Source: an uncultured Flavobacteriales bacterium (GTDB lineage Bacteria; Bacteroidota; Bacteroidia; Flavobacteriales_G; Salibacteraceae). Taken from it: DNA of 64,000 bases. The stretch lies in the NCBI GenBank assembly GCA_905479105.1, contig CAJQLE010000004.1, positions 667,728 to 731,727 of the forward strand, in the 5' to 3' direction. Made by a program: the position numbers and the translations under genes. Positions 8,854-17,774 of the stretch are shown piece after piece. The notes under the pieces are model-generated. The model made no database searches and was not told the origin of the DNA. It saw only the letters and a program-made list of their open reading frames with translations. The stretch's first letter is position 1. Every line of letters starts with the position of its first letter.

Positions 8854-9816
8854 ATGAGAATCGTTTTTTTTGGAACTCCAGATTTTGCCGTTGCTAGCTT
8901 AAATGCTTTGGTTGAAAACAGCTACGATGTCGTAGGTGTAATTACCGCCCCTGACAAACCCGCAGGCCGAGGTCATAAGCTGCAACCATCAGCTGTTAAA
9001 AGCTATGCGCTAGAGCAGCGCTTGAATGTTTTACAACCTACCAATTTAAAGGCTGAAGACTTCATTACAGAGTTAGAATCACTGAGAGCTGATATCCAAA
9101 TCGTTGTTGCATTCAGAATGCTTCCTGAAATCGTATGGAATATGCCAAAATTAGGAACGTTCAATGTTCATGGCTCGCTCCTACCCGATTACAGAGGTGC
9201 AGCCCCCATCAATTGGGCCATCATAAATGGAGAAAAATCGACTGGCGTTACCTTCTTTAAATTGAAACATGAAATAGATACTGGAAGTATCCTCAATAGC
9301 AAAAGCACGCCAATTGGTGAAGACGAAACAGCAGGTGAAGTATATGCCCGCCTTATGCATGAAGGTGCGTCTTTGTTGGTTGATTCATTGAAAATGATTG
9401 AGTCGGGATCTTATACTCTCAAAGAACAAGTTCTCTCATCCGAGCCAAAGCATGCTCCTAAAATATTCAAAGACGATTGCGAAATCAACTGGAATCAAAG
9501 CGCACAGAATGTCCACAATTTCATTCGAGGAATGTCACCATTTCCATGCGCTTTCACCAAAGTTAGAATCGAAGAGCGTGAAGAGGTTTGGAAAATATCA
9601 AGAAGTAAAAAGACCGATCGACCCTCTGCGTCTAGAATTTGTTTCATACAAGATGGAAATCAACTTTTTGCGGCTTGCGATGATTTCTGGCTAGAGATTC
9701 TTGAAATTCAAACTCCCGGAAAACGCAGGCTTAAAGCGATCGAGTTTTTAAATGGATTCAAGGGTGATATTACTAATGTTCAGATACTAAAAAAGCCCTC
9801 CGAAGAAGGCTTTTAA
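8854..9816 (+). CDS. fmt: Methionyl-tRNA formyltransferase
   Basis: It formylates Met-tRNA(fMet) using 10-formyl-tetrahydrofolate, so that translation can initiate. The N-terminal Rossmann-like transferase domain begins IVFFGTPDFA. The catalytic Asn and His are in FNVHGSLLPDYRGAAPINWA, the folate-binding signature SLLPxYRGAAP is intact, and the catalytic Asp is in HEIDTG. A C-terminal OB-type tRNA-binding domain follows from about residue 205. The length of 320 aa is standard. It is transcribed away from the DUF6265 lipoprotein gene and ends inside a bidirectional terminator. Confidence 0.96.
   Translation: MRIVFFGTPDFAVASLNALVENSYDVVGVITAPDKPAGRGHKLQPSAVKSYALEQRLNVLQPTNLKAEDFITELESLRADIQIVVAFRMLPEIVWNMPKLGTFNVHGSLLPDYRGAAPINWAIINGEKSTGVTFFKLKHEIDTGSILNSKSTPIGEDETAGEVYARLMHEGASLLVDSLKMIESGSYTLKEQVLSSEPKHAPKIFKDDCEINWNQSAQNVHNFIRGMSPFPCAFTKVRIEEREEVWKISRSKKTDRPSASRICFIQDGNQLFAACDDFWLEILEIQTPGKRRLKAIEFLNGFKGDITNVQILKKPSEEGF
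9789..9814. terminator. Bidirectional terminator overlapping the end of fmt
   Basis: AAAAGCC (9791-9797) pairs with GGCTTTT (9808-9814). The plus strand has a short T run inside the arm, and the minus strand has six T's (9789-9794). It serves fmt and the convergent PDZ gene. Confidence 0.7.
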
Positions 9817-9831
9817 GATTTCTAAAGCTAT

Positions 9832-10563
9832 TTACTGCTTCACAACTCTACTTATTTTTCCTTTACCGTTTTGCTTAACTGAGATGTAATACATCCCTGA
9901 TTCTTGATCGGATATTTCTATTCGCTCCAAAACGATATCTCCATCACCTTCGATTTCATTTTCATAAACCGATCTCCCGCTGGCATCAAACACTCGTATA
10001 GATTCTGCAACGTCACTGAAACCACTCACTTCTTTACCATCCAACACCGTAATTATATCACCCTCTTTTAATCCAGCCTTTTCAGCTGCCGAACCTTTAA
10101 CTACTTTATTAATTCTAGCTCCTTTCTCTAGATCTAAATCTTCACCTTCGATTTTAGTTGCCACAACTCCCAAAAATGCACGAGGCTCAGATTCTTCATT
10201 CCAAGCTAAAGGAGCATCAGGAATAACCATCATGTGCTTTCTGAACCTTGGTTCCTCCGTATTTCCATTTCTTCGAATGATAATTTCTAAATCAGTTTCA
10301 TCCATGTCATTGACAGCCTCCTCTAAAATGATTTCAATCTCTTGAACCATCTCATCGAGTTCTCGGTCAACTCCTTCTTGATCCATCTGTTTCTCCGTTA
10401 CAGTTGTGCTTTTACTTCCATTTTCAGTTACCTCTACTTCAATTTTTACCTTTTTAGAAAAATTAGAAGGTTGATCTTGGGCTTTAGCAATTGCATAGCC
10501 ACCTAATAAAAGCAATGCCAAAAAGGATAACTCTTGTAAGGTTTTTCGAGTATTTAGTTTCAT
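9832..10563 (-). CDS. Secreted PDZ protein with a truncated T9SS sorting domain
   Basis: The 243-aa product has an N-terminal hydrophobic export signal ending AKAQ, then a charged region with an acidic helix (residues ~60-95). A PDZ domain follows from about residue 125 (FLGVVATKIEG, then INKVVKGSAAEKAGLKEGDI). The PDZ stops abruptly at SDVAESI and runs without a linker into RVFDASGRSVYENEIE, the middle of a T9SS sorting domain, which ends KISRVVKQ. The back of the PDZ fold and the usual YPNP start of the sorting domain are both missing. It is intact as an open frame, but it looks like the product of an internal deletion. It may be a scaffold or regulator; no protease domain is present. Confidence 0.75.
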   Translation of the reverse strand: MKLNTRKTLQELSFLALLLLGGYAIAKAQDQPSNFSKKVKIEVEVTENGSKSTTVTEKQMDQEGVDRELDEMVQEIEIILEEAVNDMDETDLEIIIRRNGNTEEPRFRKHMMVIPDAPLAWNEESEPRAFLGVVATKIEGEDLDLEKGARINKVVKGSAAEKAGLKEGDIITVLDGKEVSGFSDVAESIRVFDASGRSVYENEIEGDGDIVLERIEISDQESGMYYISVKQNGKGKISRVVKQ

Positions 10564-10657
10564 AATTCAAAGTGGTTATTGGTTGATTCAAAACTAGACC
10601 ACCCTAGCCAACAGAAAAGTTAAAAGGCGTTGGGAAGTGTTAACTGGTGTGAAATGT

Positions 10658-10665
10658 TAAGTTTG
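10658..10665 (+). promoter_or_regulatory. Candidate -7 element TAAGTTTG
   Basis: An exact TAnnTTTG with 5 nt to the ATG at 10671, predicting an almost leaderless mRNA. Confidence 0.5.
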
Positions 10666-10670
10666 AAACT

Positions 10671-11579
10671 ATGTTTCTAAGAATAATTCTAGTCAGCATA
10701 ATTACAGTGATAAGCCATTTGGCAAGCAGTCAAGAGGTGTTAGTGCTTGGAGTTGCTCAAGATGCTGGACATCCTCAAATAAATTGTGAGAAGTATTGCT
10801 GTAAGGAAGCTTTTCAAAATAAAGATAAAGCTCACATGGTGAGTTCTCTGGCTGTTTCAGATGGAAAGAACTTCTATATACTTGACGCTACGCCCGACTT
10901 TACGGCTCAGTTAGAAACAGCTAAAAAAGTGTTTAATGGTCAAGGGTTTGGTGGCATCATCTTAACTCATGCACATGTAGGTCACTACACAGGATTAATG
11001 TATTTAGGAAAGGAGGCAATGAATGCGCAATCCGTCCCCGTTTATGTAATGCCTGAAATGAAAGCTTTTTTGGAGGCGAATGGCCCTTGGAATCAGCTGG
11101 TGAAATTAAAAAACATTGCACTCATCACACTAAAAGAAGATCAAGAACTAGAATTATCTCCAACAATATCTCTTAAACCTATGCTAGTTCCTCATCGGGA
11201 TGAGTTCTCAGAAACTGCTGGATATTCCATTAATATTAATGGGAAAATCATCCTATTTATTCCAGATATTGATAAATGGAAAAGATGGAACAGGGATATT
11301 CTTGAACTCATCAAAAATTGCGACTACGCCTTTCTAGATGCCACATTCTATGATGAGCATGAATTACCAGGTAGAGACATGTCGCAGATACCACATCCCT
11401 TTGTTTCGGAGTCAATCACTCTATTCGACTCATTAAATACAGAGAATAAAAGTAAAATTCACTTCATTCATTTTAATCACACAAATCCCCTTCTAAATAC
11501 TGAAAGTCAAGAATTTGCAGAAACGATTGTAAGAGGATATATAATATCTCAAGAAGGCGTGCTGCTGCATATGGATTAA
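10671..11579 (+). CDS. Exported metallo-beta-lactamase-fold hydrolase, PqqB-like
   Basis: The first ~20 residues form a signal peptide (ends ASSQ), so this is a periplasmic enzyme. The mature protein begins VLVLGVAQDAGHPQ and has a Cys-rich segment (NCEKYCCKEA), both characteristic of the PqqB branch of the metallo-beta-lactamase fold. The metal motif is THAHVGHYTG (HxHxxH type); later metal ligands are likely PHRDEF, IPDIDKW and FIHFNHTNP. PqqB itself functions in pyrroloquinoline quinone synthesis, but no other pqq gene is nearby. The protein is exported, so a different hydrolytic role is more likely. It appears monocistronic. Confidence 0.83.
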   Translation: MFLRIILVSIITVISHLASSQEVLVLGVAQDAGHPQINCEKYCCKEAFQNKDKAHMVSSLAVSDGKNFYILDATPDFTAQLETAKKVFNGQGFGGIILTHAHVGHYTGLMYLGKEAMNAQSVPVYVMPEMKAFLEANGPWNQLVKLKNIALITLKEDQELELSPTISLKPMLVPHRDEFSETAGYSININGKIILFIPDIDKWKRWNRDILELIKNCDYAFLDATFYDEHELPGRDMSQIPHPFVSESITLFDSLNTENKSKIHFIHFNHTNPLLNTESQEFAETIVRGYIISQEGVLLHMD

Positions 11580-11646
11580 ATCATATTATAAAGCTTCAAC
11601 AAATTTCTATACTTTAACAACCACTAAACCGACCTTTCCCTCAACA

Positions 11647-13866
11647 ATGCTTAGCGATATCAAAAAATATTGGCGCAATGACCTTATTGCCGCAATGAGT
11701 GTTTCACTTGTGGCTCTTCCGTTAGGCCTTGGTATAGCTATTGCCTCTGACGCTCCTCCCATTTCGGGTTTGATATCAGCCATTGTTGGAGGGCTCGTAA
11801 CAACCTTTATACGAGGCAGTCGAATAGCTATTAATGGACCTGGAGCTGGTGCGATCGTTGTGATTCTCACTGGAAATCAACTTTTAGCTGATGGCGATGC
11901 AAGTGGATTCCCATATGTTTTAGCTGCTATTTGCTTCGCTGGATTACTTCAAGTAATAATGGGTTTTGCTAAACTTGGCCGATTAGGAGAGGTTGTTCCA
12001 AGTGCTGTTGTTCATGGGATGTTGGCTGCAATTGGAGTTATCATCTTGGTAAAACAATTACATGTCGGTCTAGGGCATCACAACTATGCTCAATCAGCAA
12101 TGGATAGCATATTTGACCTTCCGGGAAGTCTGTTTAACCTGCATCCATTGATCACTCTCGTTACCGTAACTGGTTTAATTATAGCCATTTATCATCCGCG
12201 TATCAAAAACAAACTAATCCATTTTATACCTTCTTCGGTGTGGGTTTTAGTCATAACTATTCCCCTTGTTTTCATCTACCGCAATTGGATCACTAGTTTT
12301 CTTGGAATAACATCTGATGCCTTTATTTATCCTTCAAACCAACTCATTACATTCCCAGCAGACTTATGGTCAGGACTTATGTTTCCAGACTTTGGTAAAA
12401 TTGGGACCTTGAATTTTTGGCTGGTAGTATTCTCAATTACAATCATCACAACCATTGAAAGTTTGATAAGTACAAAGGCAGTGGATAAGATTGATCCAGA
12501 GCAACACCGAACAAACCTTAATAAAGATTTAGTGGCAGTTGGTGTGAGTAGCATGATCTCAGGGGCAATTGGTGGTCTTCCTGTAATTACTGCCATTGTT
12601 AGGAGTTCGGTGAATATCAGTAACAACGGGAAAACCAAGTACTCGAATTTCTTTCACGGTATTATCGTATTGCTTTTTATCATCGTTTTTAGACCCGTAT
12701 TAGAAGAAGTTCCTATGGCCGCCCTAGCTGCCATATTAGTATATACGGGTTATCGATTGGCCTCACCTAGAGAATTTGCAGATGCCTATGACCGAGGAGA
12801 AGAACAATTGCTCGTAATGGTGTCTACTTTACTCTCCGTTCTAATCTATGGATTGCTTTGGGGAATTGCGTTTGGTTTGGGAGTCGCTTTCCTTGTACAA
12901 TGGATAAAGTCTCGAACTACAATGAAATCCTTTGTGCAAGCTATATTCCAGCCAAAAATCACGCCCCACCAACTACCAGAGCATTTTGAAATAAGACTTG
13001 GCGGTGTTTTTAACTTCTTAAACCTTCTAAAGGTTAAACAAGCGTTGAAGGACGCGCCAAAGGATGAGAAAATGTTGATCAACCTAGAAGGTGCTATCCT
13101 GGCCGACTTTTCAGTCATGGAATACCTGCATGAATACGGTAACCGAATTCGAGATAGAGGTGGTTTTTATGAAATAAATGGAACTGAACTTCATGAAACA
13201 ACATCCGACCACCCCTATAGTATGCGCATTTTAACTCCTCAGAATCAGCATAGCGCACGATGGATGAATCAGCACCAAAGGGAGATTATGAAAACAGCTG
13301 CATTCTTTGGCTGGCAATTCGTAATCGGTAAGGAATATGGCTTTGAGGAGTTGAAGAAATTCGAGTTTTTTAAAAGTCACCCAATTGAATACATCCACAA
13401 TGTTTCATCCGGCTTATTGAAAGAGTATAACCTCTTCTTTAGAATAATGGATGTTGTGTTTGATGAAGGCGCTCTTCAAGCCAAAACGCTTTACGATACA
13501 ACATTAATGGTTGTTGATCTTAGACATCCTATACCCGAATTCTCATTAGAAAAAGAAGAACTATACGATAGGATTTTCAGCACTGGAGGATTTAACGACA
13601 TCAACTTTAAAGAAGATTCTGACTTCTCTAAAAGAATCTTACTTCGAGGGACTATTGTCAAAAGCGTTCGAAAGCTTTTCAATGAAGAAATGCGCGGATA
13701 TATTACGCAAAATCAAATCTACCATATCGAATCCACTTCTGATCAATTGCTGATTTTCAGTGAGATGAAACCGTTAAACGCTGAGGAAGTGAAGGCATTG
13801 AATTCCTTCGTTCATGGACTTACTAAATTCCTTGGACAAGAAGCTAACCCTTCGGATCAACCTTAA
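11647..13866 (+). CDS. SulP-family anion transporter with STAS domain
   Basis: A 739-aa inner-membrane protein of the SulP/SLC26 family, which carries sulfate, bicarbonate or related anions, often with Na+ or H+. The N-terminal sulfate-transporter region contains VALPLGLGIAIASDAPP in TM1, GSRIAINGPGAGA and GGLPVITAIVRSS, then about 10-12 hydrophobic segments up to residue ~420. A STAS-like domain follows (GGVFNFLNLLKVKQAL, then INLEGAILADFSVMEYL). A further ~200 residues after it resemble a second cytosolic domain, longer than a minimal SulP. The 3' end overlaps the convergent helicase gene by 23 bp, an unusual tail-to-tail overlap. Substrate cannot be assigned from sequence alone. Confidence 0.88.
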   Translation: MLSDIKKYWRNDLIAAMSVSLVALPLGLGIAIASDAPPISGLISAIVGGLVTTFIRGSRIAINGPGAGAIVVILTGNQLLADGDASGFPYVLAAICFAGLLQVIMGFAKLGRLGEVVPSAVVHGMLAAIGVIILVKQLHVGLGHHNYAQSAMDSIFDLPGSLFNLHPLITLVTVTGLIIAIYHPRIKNKLIHFIPSSVWVLVITIPLVFIYRNWITSFLGITSDAFIYPSNQLITFPADLWSGLMFPDFGKIGTLNFWLVVFSITIITTIESLISTKAVDKIDPEQHRTNLNKDLVAVGVSSMISGAIGGLPVITAIVRSSVNISNNGKTKYSNFFHGIIVLLFIIVFRPVLEEVPMAALAAILVYTGYRLASPREFADAYDRGEEQLLVMVSTLLSVLIYGLLWGIAFGLGVAFLVQWIKSRTTMKSFVQAIFQPKITPHQLPEHFEIRLGGVFNFLNLLKVKQALKDAPKDEKMLINLEGAILADFSVMEYLHEYGNRIRDRGGFYEINGTELHETTSDHPYSMRILTPQNQHSARWMNQHQREIMKTAAFFGWQFVIGKEYGFEELKKFEFFKSHPIEYIHNVSSGLLKEYNLFFRIMDVVFDEGALQAKTLYDTTLMVVDLRHPIPEFSLEKEELYDRIFSTGGFNDINFKEDSDFSKRILLRGTIVKSVRKLFNEEMRGYITQNQIYHIESTSDQLLIFSEMKPLNAEEVKALNSFVHGLTKFLGQEANPSDQP

Positions 13867-15568
13867 TAGCACGTCCTTTAAAACGCAAGCCTTTAAAAGC
13901 AGGTTGAACCCCATCAGCTTTGGCAACTTCAATGTCGAACTTTGCATTATCACCAAACATGTCTATTCTACCTATGTACTGACTTCTAACGCCTGTAGTA
14001 TCACAAATAATTTTCAATAAATCGCCTTTGTTCAGTTCATCACCTTTACCAAGATTGATTTCAAAGGTTTTCATATTCTCCTCTTTTCCGCCAACTCTTT
14101 TATTGAAAGTTCTATCTCCATCACCACTTCGATCTTCTCTTCTTCCTCTTACATTCGGCCTACCTCTATCACCACTTCGATCATCTCTTCCACGATCATT
14201 TCTTCCACCTCGATCTCCTCCTCTATCATCTCTAGAACCTCCAGCAGTGGCGTTTAAGTCACCACCTTTCTCAACTCTAACTCTTTCCATAACACCAGTG
14301 ATATACTTGGCGATAATATCCTCTTTTGACAAGAATTCAAGCTGTTCTATGAACGCATGAACCCAAGTCTTAGCCTCATCCGTTTCTTCAACAGATAATA
14401 ACTCATCCAATTTCGATTGAACTGATTTCAATTTCACTTCATCAGCTGAAGGAATCATGATCTTCTCAAACTTTGCTTTTAATTGACGCTCAATAGCAAA
14501 GAGCTTGCGCTGCTCAGCTGGAGAAACAAGAGAAATAGCAATACCTGTTTTACCTGCACGGCCTGTTCTTCCGCTTCTATGCGTATAGAACGCTAACTCA
14601 TCTGGTAAGTCATAATGAATAACATGTGTCAAATCATTAACGTCAATTCCACGAGCAGCTACATCCGTTGCGGCTAATATTTTTACCTGCTTTGATTTGA
14701 ACTTACGCATGACACTATTTCGCTGCTGTTGCGAAAGGTCTCCGTGAATAGCTTCTACTGCATAACCAGATTCGCCCATGCTTGTGGACAACCTTTGTGT
14801 TTCAGCCTTTGTTCTGCAAAAAATCAAGCAATACATGTCACCACCTTCCGCGTCAATGATGCGTTGGATAGCAGCCTCTTTGTCATATCTTTTCACCAAA
14901 GCAAATTGATGCTTGATGTTTGCGTTCAGTTTGTTTTCAGTCAGAATACTCACTTCTAGAGGATCCTTCATGTACTTGTGAACGATTTTTCTAATATCTG
15001 GAGGCATAGTTGCAGAAAACAACCATGTGTTCTTATCATGTTGAGTAAAAGATAATATCGTATCAATATCCTCTTTAAAACCCATATTTAGCATCTCATC
15101 CGCCTCATCCAACACCGCAAAGCGCACATTACTGAGGTTTAACACCTTACGATCAATAAGATCAATCATACGTCCAGGTGTAGCGACCAAGATTTGAGGA
15201 CGCAGACGTTTCAAATCTTTTATTTGATTCGTTATTGGAGCACCTCCATAAACGACACCAACTTCAATCTTCGGTAAATACTTTGAGAAATGAGTTAGCT
15301 GCTGAGCTATTTGCTGAGCTAATTCTCTGGTTGGCGATAAGATAACAGCCTGAACAGCATGTATATCAATATCAATATGTTCAATTAGCGGAATACCGAA
15401 AGCGGCTGTTTTACCAGTTCCAGTTTGTGCTAATCCAAGAAAATCTGTTGCCTCATTGAGCAACATTGGAATCGCCTGCTCTTGAATAGCTGTAGGCGTA
15501 GTAATATTAAGGTCTGCGAGGGCTTTAACGATGTTTTCATTCAGCCCGAGTGATTCGAAAGTTTGCAA
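13844..15568 (-). CDS. deaD: DEAD-box RNA helicase, DeaD/CsdA type
   Basis: An ATP-dependent RNA helicase for ribosome assembly and cold growth. The motifs run in order: Q-motif FESLGLNENIVKAL, motif I AQTGTGKT, Ia PTRELAQQ, Ib TPGR, motif II VLDEADE, motif III SAT, motif V RGIDV and motif VI HRSGRTGRAG. A basic, Gly/Arg/Asp-rich linker (RGGxRDDRGG repeats, ~residues 440-490) leads to a C-terminal DbpA-type RNA-binding domain (FKGLRFKGRAIKVD). The start is a TTG at 15568; no ATG lies in frame nearby. A TACCTTTG box is 19 nt upstream. The 3' end overlaps the SulP gene by 23 bp. It is divergent from ogt. Confidence 0.95.
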   Translation of the reverse strand: MQTFESLGLNENIVKALADLNITTPTAIQEQAIPMLLNEATDFLGLAQTGTGKTAAFGIPLIEHIDIDIHAVQAVILSPTRELAQQIAQQLTHFSKYLPKIEVGVVYGGAPITNQIKDLKRLRPQILVATPGRMIDLIDRKVLNLSNVRFAVLDEADEMLNMGFKEDIDTILSFTQHDKNTWLFSATMPPDIRKIVHKYMKDPLEVSILTENKLNANIKHQFALVKRYDKEAAIQRIIDAEGGDMYCLIFCRTKAETQRLSTSMGESGYAVEAIHGDLSQQQRNSVMRKFKSKQVKILAATDVAARGIDVNDLTHVIHYDLPDELAFYTHRSGRTGRAGKTGIAISLVSPAEQRKLFAIERQLKAKFEKIMIPSADEVKLKSVQSKLDELLSVEETDEAKTWVHAFIEQLEFLSKEDIIAKYITGVMERVRVEKGGDLNATAGGSRDDRGGDRGGRNDRGRDDRSGDRGRPNVRGRREDRSGDGDRTFNKRVGGKEENMKTFEINLGKGDELNKGDLLKIICDTTGVRSQYIGRIDMFGDNAKFDIEVAKADGVQPAFKGLRFKGRAIKVDPKG

Positions 15569-15587
15569 TATATCTGTAATTCAGCTG

Positions 15588-15595
15588 CAAAGGTA
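15588..15595 (-). promoter_or_regulatory. deaD promoter -7 element TACCTTTG
   Basis: An exact TAnnTTTG on the minus strand, 19 nt before the TTG start. It supports that start choice. Confidence 0.5.
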
Positions 15596-15694
15596 GTCTG
15601 ATTATACGACTAACGCACCCATCTTAATAAGTTTCTTTAGGCTAGCCCGTTGTTTTGCAAGGTATTCCCTTCTTCGTAATGCAAAAAAAAGGCT

Positions 15695-16183
15695 ATGTAT
15701 CAACATATTGTAGACACACCGATAGGATGGTTCAGAATAGTTGGAAATGACACGCATATCGTGACCTCCGGATGGATAAACGAAGAAGACGCCCTTGTTG
15801 GTGGACCAGGCGCTCATATTCAATGGAAGCGTGAAGCAGAAATGCAAATACAGGAATATTTCAAAGGAGCCAGAAAGAGCTTCAACCTGCCTCTATTCAT
15901 TGAAGGAACTGATTTTCAGTCTCAGATTTGGACTGTTTTGAAAAAAATTCCATTCGGACTAACCCGATCTTACAGTGAACTTGCTGAAGAATTAGGTGAT
16001 TCCAAAAAAGCGCGGGCTGTTGGCTCGGCAGTTGGTGAAAATCCTTTTTTACTGCTGGTACCTTGTCACCGTATTATTGGTAGTGATGGATCTTTGACGG
16101 GCTTTGCAGGTGGGTTAGAAAGAAAAGAATGGTTATTAAAACATGAAGGCGCTTTTGGCAGCGAGCAACTCGAGCTTTTTTAA
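15695..16183 (+). CDS. ogt: Methylated-DNA--protein-cysteine methyltransferase
   Basis: It repairs O6-alkylguanine by transferring the alkyl group irreversibly to its own cysteine. The acceptor is C124 in the PCHRIIGSDGSLTGFAGG motif. The helix-turn-helix that inserts into DNA is upstream (RSYSELAEELGDSKKARAVG). At 162 aa it is a typical stand-alone Ogt with no Ada regulatory domain. It converges with the next gene, with only 3 nt between their stops. Confidence 0.95.
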   Translation: MYQHIVDTPIGWFRIVGNDTHIVTSGWINEEDALVGGPGAHIQWKREAEMQIQEYFKGARKSFNLPLFIEGTDFQSQIWTVLKKIPFGLTRSYSELAEELGDSKKARAVGSAVGENPFLLLVPCHRIIGSDGSLTGFAGGLERKEWLLKHEGAFGSEQLELF

Positions 16184-16186
16184 AGC

Positions 16187-16552
16187 TTAACTGAACCCTA
16201 AATCTTTGAGTTCTGGTAATTCGTCAAAACTTATCCAAAACATATTCTTCAGCCGATCGCAAAATTTGCGCTCTAAAGTAATCGAGAGTTGATCATCGTG
16301 TTCCATCAAACCCTGAATGCGAGAAATCATGCCATTTGGAATCAAACCAATTACATGATCTTCCCCTAAGTAGTGGGCAGTAACATTTATTGAAATATTA
16401 ATAACGCCTTCAGCATTCAACGATAAACGCATACCTTCAAACAGGTGATCACTCATTTCTGTCGCAGAAACCAACCGCTTTATAGCCATCGCGTAAGGCA
16501 ATGGAATAAAATAACTTGGGTCTTTCCTGGTAAGTCGCTTTTTGGCCTTCAT
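16187..16552 (-). CDS. Small cytoplasmic protein of unknown function, 121 aa
   Basis: I do not recognise a family. The protein starts with a basic tract (MKAKKRLTRKD) and then reads as a compact alpha/beta protein (ISINVTAHYLGEDHVIGL near the middle). It has no signal peptide or membrane segment and no recognisable catalytic motif. It is 73 nt from rlmI on the same strand and could be co-transcribed with it. The codon use and hydrophobic pattern look like real coding sequence. It converges on ogt. Confidence 0.6.
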   Translation of the reverse strand: MKAKKRLTRKDPSYFIPLPYAMAIKRLVSATEMSDHLFEGMRLSLNAEGVINISINVTAHYLGEDHVIGLIPNGMISRIQGLMEHDDQLSITLERKFCDRLKNMFWISFDELPELKDLGFS

Positions 16553-16625
16553 AAATTAGCTATTCGAAAGTGTCGAAAAAATGGTTTGGTTTATCGACTA
16601 TTTTTCCACATTCGAATAAGGACTC

Positions 16626-17774
16626 TTATTCTAAAACCCTCAAAACCATTCCCTTTAAATACTCGCCTTCAGGATGAGAAATACTTACTGGATGGTCAGC
16701 TGGCTGCCTTAATTGATGCAAAATTTGCAGTTGCTTCCCCGCATTAATTGCCGCGCTTACCAATGTAGAGGAGAACAACTCACGATCGACCACTTGAGAA
16801 CATGAAAATGTAAAAAGCACACCACCGGGTCTAAGCTTTCTTATAGCTGCTTCATTAATTCTTCTATATGCTTGAATCGCACTGTGACGTGCACTCTTGT
16901 GTTTTGCAAATGCTGGTGGATCAAGTACAATAAGGTCAAACGACTCTTCCAATGACTCTATATACGGTACAGCGTCAACTTTTAAAGATTTGTGTACTTC
17001 ACTATAGTTATTCAATTGTGAATTCTCTTCAGCAAGATCAAGGGCTCCTTGAGATGCATCCACACTTACCACTTTCGTAGCGCCTCCTTTAGCTGCAGAC
17101 ATACTAAACCCTCCCGAGTAGCTAAAAACATTCAAAACAGATTTGTCCTTTGAATAAGATTCAAGTAGCTTTCTATTATCTCTTTGATCCAAGAAAAATC
17201 CAGTCTTCTGACCTTTTAGAATATCGACATTATAAAGTATCCCATCTTCCGAAATCTTTGTTCGATCAGTCACTTCTCCTAGCAATACTTCGGTTTTTTG
17301 CTTTCCTATCGGTTTATGCAGTATGTTTTTGAACTTTAGCTTTTTAAGCGCTTCGACAATAACTTCGAGACTATTTGTCATTCCTGCAGAGTGAGGCTGT
17401 AAAACGGCCGTTCCAGCATAAACATCGATAATCAATCCAGGAAGTGAATCACCCTCACCGTGAACTAGACGATAGGCGTTCGTTTTCTTGTTTGGTAGAT
17501 TAATTGACTTTCTTAAATCCACGGCAGCTTTTAGTTTTCGATAAAACCACTCTGAATCAACTTCCTCATCTTGAAAGGTTAAAATTTTCACTGCTAGAGA
17601 GCCATCAGCGAAATGACCACGAGCCAAGAATTGACCTTGACTATCAATTACATCAACAACATCACCCTCTTCAATATCAGCTGTTTTCTGTGAAATAGCT
17701 CCCGAAAAAATCCAAGGATGAAAACGCTGAATTGATTTCTCGCGTCCTTTGTTCAAATGAATAATCTTGCTCAT
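16626..17774 (-). CDS. rlmI: Class I SAM-dependent 23S rRNA methyltransferase, RlmI-like
   Basis: RlmI makes m5C at position 1962 of 23S rRNA. An N-terminal PUA domain (HLNKGREKSIQRFHPWIFSG, ~residues 5-80) binds RNA. A catalytic Rossmann domain follows, with the SAM-binding motif NVFSYSGGFSMSAA, an acidic SxDAS, and the DPPAFAKHK motif. A Cys in FTFSCSQVV is placed like the catalytic cysteine of m5C enzymes. The length, 382 aa, is normal. Its start overlaps the end of the gene upstream by 4 nt, so the two are translationally coupled. Confidence 0.9.
   Translation of the reverse strand: MSKIIHLNKGREKSIQRFHPWIFSGAISQKTADIEEGDVVDVIDSQGQFLARGHFADGSLAVKILTFQDEEVDSEWFYRKLKAAVDLRKSINLPNKKTNAYRLVHGEGDSLPGLIIDVYAGTAVLQPHSAGMTNSLEVIVEALKKLKFKNILHKPIGKQKTEVLLGEVTDRTKISEDGILYNVDILKGQKTGFFLDQRDNRKLLESYSKDKSVLNVFSYSGGFSMSAAKGGATKVVSVDASQGALDLAEENSQLNNYSEVHKSLKVDAVPYIESLEESFDLIVLDPPAFAKHKSARHSAIQAYRRINEAAIRKLRPGGVLFTFSCSQVVDRELFSSTLVSAAINAGKQLQILHQLRQPADHPVSISHPEGEYLKGMVLRVLE

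Noticed and set aside
14028..14360. Plus-strand Ser/Pro-rich frame over the DEAD-box gene
   Set aside because: It is antisense to the Gly/Arg-rich linker of the helicase, which makes low-complexity text in reverse.
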